Assembly: GCA_013815505.1 (NCBI GenBank)
Contig: JACDGA010000092.1
Coordinates: 1-7,176, forward strand
Source of the DNA: Acidimicrobiia bacterium
GTDB taxonomy: Bacteria; Actinomycetota; Acidimicrobiia; Acidimicrobiales; Ilumatobacteraceae
Direction of reading: 5' to 3'
Length of the DNA: 7,176 nucleotides
How positions within the stretch are numbered: the stretch's first letter is position 1; each line of letters starts with the position of its first letter. The position numbers and the translations under genes were made by a program. Of the stretch, positions 1 through 6,719 are shown one piece after another. A model generated the notes under the pieces. The model saw only the letters and a program-made list of their open reading frames with translations. It was not told the DNA's origin and searched no databases.

Positions 1-33
1 GCGCATGGTTAACCGGCGTGACGGCTCAGCGAC

Positions 34-522
34 TCATTCGCTGACGCCGGGCGTGCAGACGCGGCACGGCACCCGGTCGCTCGCCTGCGCGTCGGCGAGC
101 GACATCGGCGCCACGTCGGTCTGAGCCTCGATGAGCGTGCACGACGGGCTGTGGTAGCTGTCGGCGCCCGCCATCACGACGTCGCCGTCGACGTTGCCGG
201 TGCCGGCGATCCTCCCCGGCGCGCCAGACCCCGAAGCCGCAGGCGCTGCACTGGCCGTACCGAGCTGCTCGACGGCGCCCCGCAGGTCGTCGATCGCGCC
301 CCGAAGCTCGACGCGATCGTTGCGCAGGCTGTGGGCGACGATCAGTGCGCCGCCGACGACGACGAGCGCCAGCCCGGCGACCCCACCAGAGATGAGGTAG
401 GGGATCTGCGACGATTCGTTGTCGTACGTCGCCGCGCCATTCCATCCGAGGAACACGAGGACGAAACCGGCGATGCAGTAGACGATGCCGAGGACGCCGC
501 CGAGCTTGGCGAAGCGGTTCAT
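34..522 (-). CDS. Two-helix membrane protein with C-terminal Ada-like zinc-binding motif
   Basis: This predicted protein of 162 residues has two hydrophobic segments (about 8-26 and 42-63), then a charged, probably helical stretch rich in Leu and Arg (about 66-88), an Ala/Gly/Ser linker (89-113) and a small Cys-rich end. The end reads YHSPSC (H124, C128) followed by VPCRVCTP (C153, C156). The H-x3-C-x24-C-x2-C pattern, with Pro before the first Cys of the CxxC, resembles the N-terminal zinc module of Ada. The position of Ada's methyl-accepting Cys is His here, so methyl transfer is unlikely and structural zinc binding is inferred. The ATG at 522 is chosen because GGAGGT lies 4 nt upstream; a reading from 675 would run through the intergenic repeat and overlap livF. 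It lies 136 nt after livF on the same strand and is probably co-transcribed. Its role is unknown, and a link to the transporter rests only on position. Confidence 0.8.
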   Translation of the reverse strand: MNRFAKLGGVLGIVYCIAGFVLVFLGWNGAATYDNESSQIPYLISGGVAGLALVVVGGALIVAHSLRNDRVELRGAIDDLRGAVEQLGTASAAPAASGSGAPGRIAGTGNVDGDVVMAGADSYHSPSCTLIEAQTDVAPMSLADAQASDRVPCRVCTPGVSE

Positions 523-526
523 GAGG

Positions 527-532
527 ACCTCC
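527..532 (-). promoter_or_regulatory. Ribosome binding site that fixes the zinc-motif gene start
   Basis: The minus strand reads GGAGGT, 4 nt before the ATG at 522. This is a strong match to the anti-Shine-Dalgarno sequence. It sets the start here rather than at the upstream in-frame codon at 675, which lies inside livF. Confidence 0.8.
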
Positions 533-583
533 GGTGATGTTGGTGGGTGGAAACGTCTTGGTGGTTCGTTGGTACGCGATGTC

Positions 584-652
584 GCGGATGCGAGCGACGC
601 AGCGCCAGCGAAGGAGCGGTAAGCGGCGGCCTGCGTGGCCGGGGAACGCTGC
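584..652 (-). repeat. Intergenic repeat copy 1 (downstream of livF)
   Basis: These 69 bp match 1389-1457 at 58 of 69 positions without gaps, in the same orientation. On the minus strand the copy starts 6 nt after the livF stop. It contains the inverted repeat CGGCC-N5-GGCCG (627-641). The stem is identical in both copies, while the loop differs by one base. The far end is a conserved CGCT-rich tract. Copy 1 occupies half of the livF/zinc-motif gap. No protein-coding role is likely. A structured RNA element or a mobile intergenic repeat family is the best guess. Confidence 0.85.
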
Positions 653-658
653 GATCGG

Positions 659-1375
<717 letters not shown>

Positions 1376-1388
1376 CAGATCGCCCTCC

Positions 1389-1457
1389 GCAGGTGCGAGC
1401 GACGGAGCGCCAGCGCAGAAGCGGTAGCCAACGGCCTCCGTGGCCGGGGAACGTTGC
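1389..1457 (-). repeat. Intergenic repeat copy 2 (between livG and livF)
   Basis: This is the second copy of the 69-bp element (58/69 identical to 584-652). On the minus strand it begins 9 nt after the livG stop and ends exactly next to the GGAGGG ribosome site of livF. The inverted repeat CGGCC-TCCGT-GGCCG lies at 1432-1446 (plus-strand reading). Without it the livG-livF gap would be about 22 nt, in keeping with the tight spacing in the rest of the operon. This suggests insertion into a compact operon. Because the element sits beside the livF ribosome site, folding of the transcript could tune LivF translation or mRNA stability; that effect is inference. Confidence 0.85.
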
Positions 1458-1466
1458 AGCTGGCCA

Positions 1467-2273
1467 TCAGTTCCCCTCCGCCATGCTGTCGACTGGCGCA
1501 GCCTCGTCGTCGGGGTCCTCGCCGAGGTACGCGGCGACGACCTGGGGGTGGTTGCGAACGTCGTTCGGAAGGCCTTCGGCGAGCATCTGCCCGAAGTCGA
1601 GGCAGTAGACGTAGTCGCACACGCGGACGACGAGCGGCACGTGGTGCTCGATCATCACGATGGAGAGACCGAACGAGCGACGCAGGTCGAGCAGCGTGTC
1701 ACCGAGCTGGTGGGCTTCTTCGGGCCCCATGCCCGACGACGGCTCGTCGAGCAACAGCACGTCGGGATCGGTGGCGAGCACCGTGGCGATCTCGACGCGC
1801 TTCAACGTGCCGTACGGGAGTCCTGCGACCTGCGTGTCGAGCAGCTCGCCGAGCCCGAGCACGTCGGCAAGCGAATCGGCGCGCTCGCGTAGCCGGCGCT
1901 CGACGATCCGCGCGGGCCCACTGCCGAGCAAGCCCCCGATCGTGCTGTAGTCGGCCTGGAGGTGTTGCGCCGTCACGAGGTTCTCGCGCACGGTGGCGCC
2001 CTTGACGAGGCCGACGTTCTGGAACGTGCGCCCGAGCCCGAGCGCAGCGCGCTGGTTGACCGCCATTCCCGTGATGTCACGACCCTTGTAGACGATCGCG
2101 CCGGCATCGGGGGCGAAGAAGCCGGTGATCAGGTTGAACAGCGTGGTCTTGCCGGCGCCGTTGGGTCCGATGATCCCGACGATCTCGAACTCGCCGACGG
2201 CGACGCTCACGTCGCGGTTCGCCTGCACACCGCCGAACCGGATCGAGAGGTGGTTGGCCTCAAGCACGGACAT
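1467..2273 (-). CDS. livG: HAAT-family ABC transporter ATP-binding protein LivG
   Basis: LivG is the second cytoplasmic ATPase of the importer, 268 residues from the chosen start. Motifs are Walker A GPNGAGKTT (36-44), Q-loop TFQN (83-86), Walker B VLLLDEP (172-178) with D-loop SSGMGP (179-184), and switch His H210 in MIEHH. The signature reads LPYGT (152-156) rather than LSGGQ; LivG proteins often vary here. The C-terminal LAEGLPNDVRNHPQVVAAYLG (231-251) is the usual LivG tail and is followed by an acidic extension. The ATG at 2273 begins MSVLEANHLSIRFGG, the expected N-terminus. GGAGGT lies 11 nt upstream, a somewhat long spacing. An in-frame ATG at 2306 lies upstream of this ribosome site and is unlikely. 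The gene overlaps the livM end by 14 bp, which suggests translational coupling. Confidence 0.95.
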   Translation of the reverse strand: MSVLEANHLSIRFGGVQANRDVSVAVGEFEIVGIIGPNGAGKTTLFNLITGFFAPDAGAIVYKGRDITGMAVNQRAALGLGRTFQNVGLVKGATVRENLVTAQHLQADYSTIGGLLGSGPARIVERRLRERADSLADVLGLGELLDTQVAGLPYGTLKRVEIATVLATDPDVLLLDEPSSGMGPEEAHQLGDTLLDLRRSFGLSIVMIEHHVPLVVRVCDYVYCLDFGQMLAEGLPNDVRNHPQVVAAYLGEDPDDEAAPVDSMAEGN

Positions 2274-3369
2274 CGGTGATCTGCACCTCCTTCGGACCCT
2301 TGTCATGGATGTCGAACCGGTGTCCCGAGAGCCAGCGTGTGATGGGGCGGATTTGCTGACCGATGCCGCCAGGGAACTGGATCAGGTTCACGAGGAGCAG
2401 CAGCGGTCCGATGACGAGCGGTGCGATCTCGGGTGTCAGGACTCGCGGGACGAGCGGGATGTCGGCAAGCACGTCTTCCAGCCCGGGAATCTTCTCGATG
2501 AAGTACGGCAGCAGCGCAAAGAAGCCGCCGCCGATCACGAGCCCCCATCGGCTCCGTAGGCCGCCGACGACGGTCATGATCACGAACACGAGGGCGAGGT
2601 TGAAGTTCCACACGTCGACGGAGACCTGCGTGTCGCTGTGCGCCTTGATCGCGCCGGCGATGCCGGCGAACACCCCGGAGACGACGAAGGCGAACAGCGT
2701 CGCAGCTCGGACGTTGATGCCGAACGTGGATGCCACCCGCGGGTTCTCGCGAACGGCGAGCAGGGCGCGGCCCGACTTCGAGCGCATCATTCGCCAGTCG
2801 ATGTAGAGCACGAGGGCGAGGAATCCGAGCGCCAGGTAGTAGTAGCGCCACTCGGTGTCGAACCAGTCGGGCTTCGGCGCCGCTTGCCCGGCACCACCTC
2901 CGGTGAGCTCTTGGATCTGGAAGATGTTCTGTTCGGCGACGAGGCCGTAGGACAGCGTGATCAGCGCGAAGTACAGGCCACGGATGCGCAATGACACACC
3001 GCCGAGCACGAGCGCCTGGAAGCCGCCGACGGCTGCGGCGACGAGCACGCCGAGCCAGAACGACTGTCCCTGCTCGGTCACGATGTAGGCCGAGGTGAAG
3101 GCGCCGACGCCGACGAACGCCTGGTGTCCGAGTGAGATCTGGCCGACGTAGCCGAGCATGACGTTGAGTGACAGGGCGACGATCGCGAAGGCGACGCCCT
3201 CGGTGAAGCGCTGCACGTCGGTTGGCGGGCGGCCGAGGGGCAGGTAGAGGACGACGTAGCCGATCGCCGCCCAGACGGCGAGTCGCGGCAACCAGCCGAG
3301 CGCCGACGGCCGGAACCGAGCGCCGCGCGTGCGTCCGCTGTCGGTGGCGCTGGATGCGACGGCGGTCAT
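2260..3369 (-). CDS. livM: HAAT-family ABC transporter permease LivM
   Basis: LivM is one of the two membrane subunits of the importer, 369 residues from the chosen start. It has a basic N-terminus, then many hydrophobic helices. Family landmarks are GYVGQISLGHQAFVGVGA (73-90), GLYFALITL (131-139), the cytoplasmic loop around GRALLAVRENPRVASTFGINV (200-220), which should contact the ATPases, and VFVIMTVVGGLRSRWGLVIGG (261-281). A polar C-terminus follows QFPGGIGQ (331-338). The ATG at 3369 overlaps the livH stop as ATGA, a common coupled junction; no strong separate ribosome site is seen. The frame stays open upstream to 3924 but that part is antiparallel-free livH sequence read in another frame and is not coding here. 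The gene overlaps livG by 14 bp at its end. Confidence 0.94.
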   Translation of the reverse strand: MTAVASSATDSGRTRGARFRPSALGWLPRLAVWAAIGYVVLYLPLGRPPTDVQRFTEGVAFAIVALSLNVMLGYVGQISLGHQAFVGVGAFTSAYIVTEQGQSFWLGVLVAAAVGGFQALVLGGVSLRIRGLYFALITLSYGLVAEQNIFQIQELTGGGAGQAAPKPDWFDTEWRYYYLALGFLALVLYIDWRMMRSKSGRALLAVRENPRVASTFGINVRAATLFAFVVSGVFAGIAGAIKAHSDTQVSVDVWNFNLALVFVIMTVVGGLRSRWGLVIGGGFFALLPYFIEKIPGLEDVLADIPLVPRVLTPEIAPLVIGPLLLLVNLIQFPGGIGQQIRPITRWLSGHRFDIHDKGPKEVQITDVRA

Positions 3370-4328
3370 CGGGCGGGCTTCCCGAGCAGGCCCTGGGGGC
3401 GGATCAGCAGGACGACGAGCAGCACGATGAAGACGACGAGCGTGCTCTTGGTGCCGGGGATGTCCTGGAACACCGGGGCGCTGGTGGCGACGGACTGCAC
3501 GATGCCGATGAGGACCCCTCCGACGAACGCGCCAGGAAGGCTTGTCATTCCCCCGAGAACGGCAGCCGTGAACGCAGGGATGAGGAACTGCGAGGTCATG
3601 ATCCCCGGTCCGAAGCTGCCGAGGTTGGGCACGGCGATGACCGCCGCCAGTCCGCCGAGCACCGCCGCGATCACCCAGATGAAGCTCGAGAGGCGCTTCA
3701 CGCTGATGCCCACGAGCTCGGTCGCGGTCGGCTCCTGGCTGGCGCCGATGATCGCGAGACCGAGGTTCGACTTCGTGAAGAACAATGCCAGCAGCGCGGC
3801 GAGTGCGACGAGCACGACGATCAGCGCCAGCTGCTGATCGGTGACCTGCACGCCGAGCACGGTGATCCGATCGACCCGATCGAACGCCTTGTCGATCGGC
3901 TTGCCCTGCGCGTCGCCGAACCAAATCTGCACGCCGATCGCCAGCAGCGCCACGCCCGCCGTTGCGACCAGCAGGATCACCCGTGGCGCCTCGAACAGCG
4001 GGCGGATGACGATCCGCTCGGTGAGGAAACCCATCACTGCGGCGACGGCGAGTGCGCCCGCCATCGCGAGCCAGTAGTTCGTCTCGAAGTCGAGGAGGTA
4101 CAGGACGAACAACGCCACCGTGCCGAACTCGCCCTGAGCGAAGTTGAAGACCCCACTCGACTTGTAGACGAGCACGAGTCCGAGGGCGACCATGCCGTAG
4201 GCCGAACCCTGCGTCACGCCGATGACGAGCGCGTTCTCCTCACCGGTGACGATGAGGACAACCGTCAGCCCGACGGCGAGCACGGCACCGACGATCCACC
4301 CGAGTCGAGCGCGCAGCGCCTCGTTCAC
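3366..4328 (-). CDS. livH: HAAT-family ABC transporter permease LivH
   Basis: LivH is the partner membrane subunit to LivM, 320 residues. It is hydrophobic throughout. Family signatures are GSAYGMVALGLVLVYKSSGV (41-60) with FNFAQGEFG (61-69), the cytoplasmic loop GASQEPTATELVGISVKR (196-213), expected to contact the ATPases, and TAAVLGGMTSLPGAFVGG (254-271). It starts with GTG at 4328. An ATG 14 nt further upstream is out of frame and hits a stop within five codons. An AGGTG sequence about 11 nt upstream, overlapping the receptor gene's stop region, is a modest ribosome site. The gap to the receptor gene is only 14 nt, so the two are surely co-transcribed. The end overlaps the start of livM by 4 bp. 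Confidence 0.94.
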   Translation of the reverse strand: MNEALRARLGWIVGAVLAVGLTVVLIVTGEENALVIGVTQGSAYGMVALGLVLVYKSSGVFNFAQGEFGTVALFVLYLLDFETNYWLAMAGALAVAAVMGFLTERIVIRPLFEAPRVILLVATAGVALLAIGVQIWFGDAQGKPIDKAFDRVDRITVLGVQVTDQQLALIVVLVALAALLALFFTKSNLGLAIIGASQEPTATELVGISVKRLSSFIWVIAAVLGGLAAVIAVPNLGSFGPGIMTSQFLIPAFTAAVLGGMTSLPGAFVGGVLIGIVQSVATSAPVFQDIPGTKSTLVVFIVLLVVLLIRPQGLLGKPAR

Positions 4329-4342
4329 GATGTCGCCATCAC

Positions 4343-5815
4343 CTATTCCGCCGGGACGAAGTCGGCGGCCGTGACGTACAACTTCTGCTCGCAGTCGGCC
4401 TCGAGCAGGTGGGCTCCGGTTCCGCCGAAGTGGTCATCGGGTGTGAACGCCAGCGGCGCGTAGATCCCGTTGTCGAACGACGCCGTGTTGACGAGCGTGT
4501 TCATGAACGCCGCCCGGCCGAGCTCCTGTCCGGTCTGCTCGAGCATGATCGAGATCGCCTTGTTGATCGACCACAGCAGGAGTCCGATGTCGTCGGCGGG
4601 CTCTCCTCCGCCGAACTGCTTGTACGCCTTCTCGAAGTCGGGATCGAGGTCCGTGATCAGATCCAAGCCGGGTGTCGGCGAAAAGAACTCGCCGTTGCCG
4701 ACGTTCGGGCAGCCGATCGAAGTCACGACGTTGAGGCCGCTCGTCACGCCTGGTCCGATCCATCGCGGGTCGTAGCTCTGGTTGGCGGCACCGGGAGCGA
4801 GGCCGAGCACGTACACGACGGGTGACGCGAGCAGGATCACGGCCTCCGCGCCGGAGTTCTTGAGCTGCTGTGCGACCGTCGCCGACTCGGTTGGATCCGC
4901 GTTCTTGTTGATGCGGGTCTCGAAGATCAGCTCGAGTCCGCCTTCTTCGGCTGCGGTCTTCACCGACTCGTTGAAGTCCTCGAACGAGGGGGTGTCGCTG
5001 ACCACGAGCGCGGCCTGGTCGAAGCCCTCCTCCTTCAGCTGGGCGACGATCAGCGGCGCTTGCTGCGAGTAGGTCAGTGACGTGGCGAAGTAGGTCTCCA
5101 GGTCGGAGAGCCCTTCCTCGTTCACGCCGGCCGAGAGGTACGGGATGCCGTTCTCAGAGGCGTACTGCGCGCACGCCGAGATCTGGTCGGCGCCACCACC
5201 GCCGACGAGGAGGAAGGCGCCCTCCTCTTCGACCATCTCGCGGCACACCTGCACGGCGCGCTGCGGATCGAACTCGTCATCGCGGAACACGACCTCCACC
5301 TCGCGGCCGAAGAGCCGGTCGGGCGCGTTCTCGTTGACGAACTGCCAGTAGATGTCCTTGCCGATGTCGAAGCTCTCCTGCGGGATCGGCGACGCGCCAG
5401 TCACCGGCGCGTGGATGCCGATGACGATCTTGTCGTCGGTCACGCCATCGGCGTCGTTGTCGCCGGGCTCGTACACCGCGGCAGCTGGGGGCTGTGTCGG
5501 GGCCACCGTGGATTCACCTGGCGGCGTTGTCTGGCCGGGCACGGTGGTCTCGCCCGGGGTGGTCGAACCGGTCCCGCCGGTCCCGCCGGTCCCGCCGGTG
5601 CCGCCCGGTGCCGTCGCCGCAGGCGCTTGGCTCCCGGCGGGCGCGCTGGGCGATGCGCCGGATCCGCCGTCCTCGGCAGTGCCGGCGACGCCGTCTTTCT
5701 GGCCGCAGGCCGCGGCGATGAGTGCCATCGGCAGGAGCAGCGGCACGAGGGCGCGTCCGATGCGCCGACGGCGTGTCGGCGAGCTCGCTCGGCGGGTGTT
5801 CGATCGCAGGGTCAT
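4343..5815 (-). CDS. HAAT-family ABC transporter substrate-binding lipoprotein (LivJ/LivK-like)
   Basis: This is the extracellular receptor of the importer, 490 residues. An Arg-rich N-terminus and a hydrophobic core (22-36) end at a lipobox LIAAAC, with C37 the predicted lipidated residue. A long low-complexity linker rich in Gly, Thr, Pro and Ala (about 38-113) includes a GGT tandem repeat (71-82). The two-lobed type I periplasmic-binding fold starts at DKIVIGIHAPVTG (128-140), with further landmarks LLVGGGGADQISAC (202-215) and YDPRWIGPG (348-356). The mature domain length is typical; the linker makes the whole protein longer than most relatives. Just before the domain, DNDADGVTD (119-127) has a DxDxDG spacing like a calcium loop. 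The ATG at 5815 has AGGAGG 8 nt upstream and overlaps the preceding stop as ATGA. The ligand cannot be assigned. Confidence 0.93.
   Translation of the reverse strand: MTLRSNTRRASSPTRRRRIGRALVPLLLPMALIAAACGQKDGVAGTAEDGGSGASPSAPAGSQAPAATAPGGTGGTGGTGGTGSTTPGETTVPGQTTPPGESTVAPTQPPAAAVYEPGDNDADGVTDDKIVIGIHAPVTGASPIPQESFDIGKDIYWQFVNENAPDRLFGREVEVVFRDDEFDPQRAVQVCREMVEEEGAFLLVGGGGADQISACAQYASENGIPYLSAGVNEEGLSDLETYFATSLTYSQQAPLIVAQLKEEGFDQAALVVSDTPSFEDFNESVKTAAEEGGLELIFETRINKNADPTESATVAQQLKNSGAEAVILLASPVVYVLGLAPGAANQSYDPRWIGPGVTSGLNVVTSIGCPNVGNGEFFSPTPGLDLITDLDPDFEKAYKQFGGGEPADDIGLLLWSINKAISIMLEQTGQELGRAAFMNTLVNTASFDNGIYAPLAFTPDDHFGGTGAHLLEADCEQKLYVTAADFVPAE
5571..5606. repeat. 9-bp tandem repeat in the receptor linker
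   Basis: The plus strand has three perfect copies of GTCCCGCCG (5571-5597) followed by a decayed fourth. Read on the minus strand it codes Gly-Gly-Thr units in the linker between the lipid anchor and the binding domain. The unit length is a multiple of three, so copy-number changes would alter tether length without breaking the frame. Confidence 0.85.
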
Positions 5816-6036
5816 GAGTCGTCCTCCTTGGCGGCGGCGGCAGCGGCGGCGTGGCGTTCGAGGTACTGGCTGACACCGCGAGCGCGGCGATGGGTGCGCT
5901 CGGGTTCACCGAGTGGCCCAACGGCGAGTGCGGTGACGACGGCGAGGATGATGACGCCCGGGATCAGCAGCCACACCGTGCCCGACCAGTTGCCCGTCAA
6001 GTCGCCTGCGGCGGCGACGATCGCGTGTGCGGCCAT
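5812..6036 (-). CDS. Small single-helix membrane protein leading the liv operon
   Basis: This predicted protein of 74 residues has one hydrophobic segment (about 19-40, TVWLLIPGVIILAVVTALAVG), a basic stretch (ERTHRRARG, 46-54) that suggests a cytoplasmic C-terminus, then a seven-Ala run (64-70) and an acidic end. I do not recognise a family. The ATG at 6036 has GGGAGGG a few bases upstream. Its stop overlaps the receptor start as ATGA, and the receptor's ribosome site lies within its last codons, so translation of the two is probably coupled. It is the first gene of the operon. It could be a small accessory subunit or a gene kept mainly to drive receptor translation. The Ala run comes from a GCG-rich tract and may vary in length. 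Confidence 0.72.
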   Translation of the reverse strand: MAAHAIVAAAGDLTGNWSGTVWLLIPGVIILAVVTALAVGPLGEPERTHRRARGVSQYLERHAAAAAAAKEDDS

Positions 6037-6060
6037 CTCGGCCCTCCCCTCCCCATGTGC

Positions 6061-6078
6061 CCGGCATCACACCGCCGG
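6061..6078. repeat. Short inverted repeat in the liv operon leader
   Basis: CCGGC (6061-6065) and GCCGG (6074-6078) flank an 8-nt spacer. It lies between the proposed -10 box and the first ribosome site. It could be an operator half-site pair or a weak leader hairpin. Five-bp arms of this composition are common by chance at high GC. Confidence 0.3.
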
Positions 6079-6093
6079 AGCCGTAGGCGCCAC

Positions 6094-6123
6094 AGAGTAG
6101 GCCGTTGCGATCCCCCGGAGGAA
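6094..6123 (-). promoter_or_regulatory. Possible promoter of the liv operon
   Basis: The minus strand has TACTCT (6094-6099), matching the TANNNT form of an actinobacterial -10 box. A weak -35-like TTCCTC (6118-6123) lies 18 nt upstream. Transcription would start near 6087 and give a leader of about 50 nt before the ATG at 6036. The position in the divergent region fits, but the -35 match is poor. Confidence 0.4.
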
Positions 6124-6194
6124 CATCGCCGCCCACCTCACCCCCGCCCCGCGATTCTCAGCGCGATTCAGCCCCATCCCTGGGCTGCGTCGTG

Positions 6195-6200
6195 CATTCT
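6195..6200 (+). promoter_or_regulatory. Possible -10 box for a leaderless transcript
   Basis: CATTCT ends 6 nt before the GTG at 6207. No ribosome site precedes that start, so transcription beginning at or near the start codon would fit a leaderless mRNA, which is common in actinobacteria. No convincing -35 box is seen. Confidence 0.25.
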
Positions 6201-6206
6201 GGGCGC

Positions 6207-6647
6207 GTGACAACGCGCTCTTCCAGTCCACTCGCCCGTCGGTTCACGATGCTGTTGCCGTTCGCGCTGGTCGCGACGGCGGTGAGCGTGTGGTGGCTGG
6301 TCGGCGACCTGGACGAGTTCGATGGCCCGGACGCCGACTTCATGATCCCCCCACCCGACCTCTCATCTTCAGCCGAGCGGTGGATCGGTGGATCCGCGCT
6401 CGTCCTGCTCGTCGGGACGCTGTTCGCCCTGGGCGCGGTGTTACGCACGAGCGGAGCGTCCAGGAACCGCCGGATCGCTCTTCTGCTCGTCGTGATCGCC
6501 GGCGCCATCATCGGCGCCGGGTATCGAGTCATGACCGCCGCCGTCGTCGGCGCCAACATCGGTGGCGGACTCGTGCTCATGTTCGGCGGCCCACTCCTGG
6601 CGTTCCTCCTCGTCCGCGCCGGCCAGCTGGCGCACCGAGGAGACTGA
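6207..6647 (+). CDS. Four-helix integral membrane protein of unknown function
   Basis: This predicted protein of 146 residues has four hydrophobic segments at about 14-32, 59-79, 88-105 and 118-138. A short outer loop rich in Asp and Pro (34-54) joins the first two, and a basic loop (SGASRNRR, 82-89) joins the second and third. Codons end strongly in G or C across the frame, which supports real coding. I recognise no family or catalytic motif. The start is uncertain: the GTG at 6207 is chosen because it gives a basic N-terminus before helix 1. GTG at 6192 and ATG at 6249 are also in frame, and none has a clear ribosome site. The frame is open to 6105, but that part is Pro-rich and helix-free. 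The gene is divergent from the liv operon and converges on the phospholipase gene. Confidence 0.75.
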   Translation: MTTRSSSPLARRFTMLLPFALVATAVSVWWLVGDLDEFDGPDADFMIPPPDLSSSAERWIGGSALVLLVGTLFALGAVLRTSGASRNRRIALLLVVIAGAIIGAGYRVMTAAVVGANIGGGLVLMFGGPLLAFLLVRAGQLAHRGD

Positions 6648-6654
6648 CCACGTG

Positions 6655-6674
6655 GCCACCTGGCGCCACCTGGC
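6655..6674 (+). repeat. Tandem duplication of a 10-mer
   Basis: GCCACCTGGC occurs twice head to tail (6655-6664 and 6665-6674). The second copy forms part of the left arm of the terminator hairpin that follows. This suggests a small local duplication. Confidence 0.8.
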
Positions 6675-6706
6675 GACGAGACACGATCAGCCTCTCGTCG
6701 CCAGGT
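6668..6706. terminator. Bidirectional terminator hairpin between convergent genes
   Basis: ACCTGGCGACGAGA (6668-6681) and TCTCGTCGCCAGGT (6693-6706) form a perfect 14-bp stem with an 11-nt loop. It begins 20 nt after the stop of the four-helix protein gene and lies 13 nt after the phospholipase stop on the other strand. No T tract follows on either side, as is usual for actinobacterial stem-loop terminators. The place between two convergent genes supports a two-way terminator. Confidence 0.8.
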
Positions 6707-6719
6707 AGCCGGAAGTTCG

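Noticed and set aside
7..14. Palindrome GGTTAACC near the left edge as a terminator or operator
   Set aside because: Eight bases with no loop cannot form a terminator hairpin, and the window edge prevents seeing any wider context.
540..575. Three TTGGT-type words (540, 558, 569) as operator sites
   Set aside because: The spacing is irregular (18 and 11 nt) and the words are short, so chance is a sufficient explanation.
3370..3924. Upstream extension of the livM frame
   Set aside because: This part reads livH in another frame and is Arg-rich. LivM begins naturally at the ATG at 3369 that overlaps the livH stop.
3222..4463. 413-codon plus-strand open frame across livH
   Set aside because: It is antisense to a well-supported permease and its translation is a polar low-complexity sequence rich in Asp, Glu, Arg and His.
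6105..6206. TTG start at 6105 for the four-helix protein
   Set aside because: There is no ribosome site, the added residues are Pro/Ser-rich, and it would cover most of the divergent control region.
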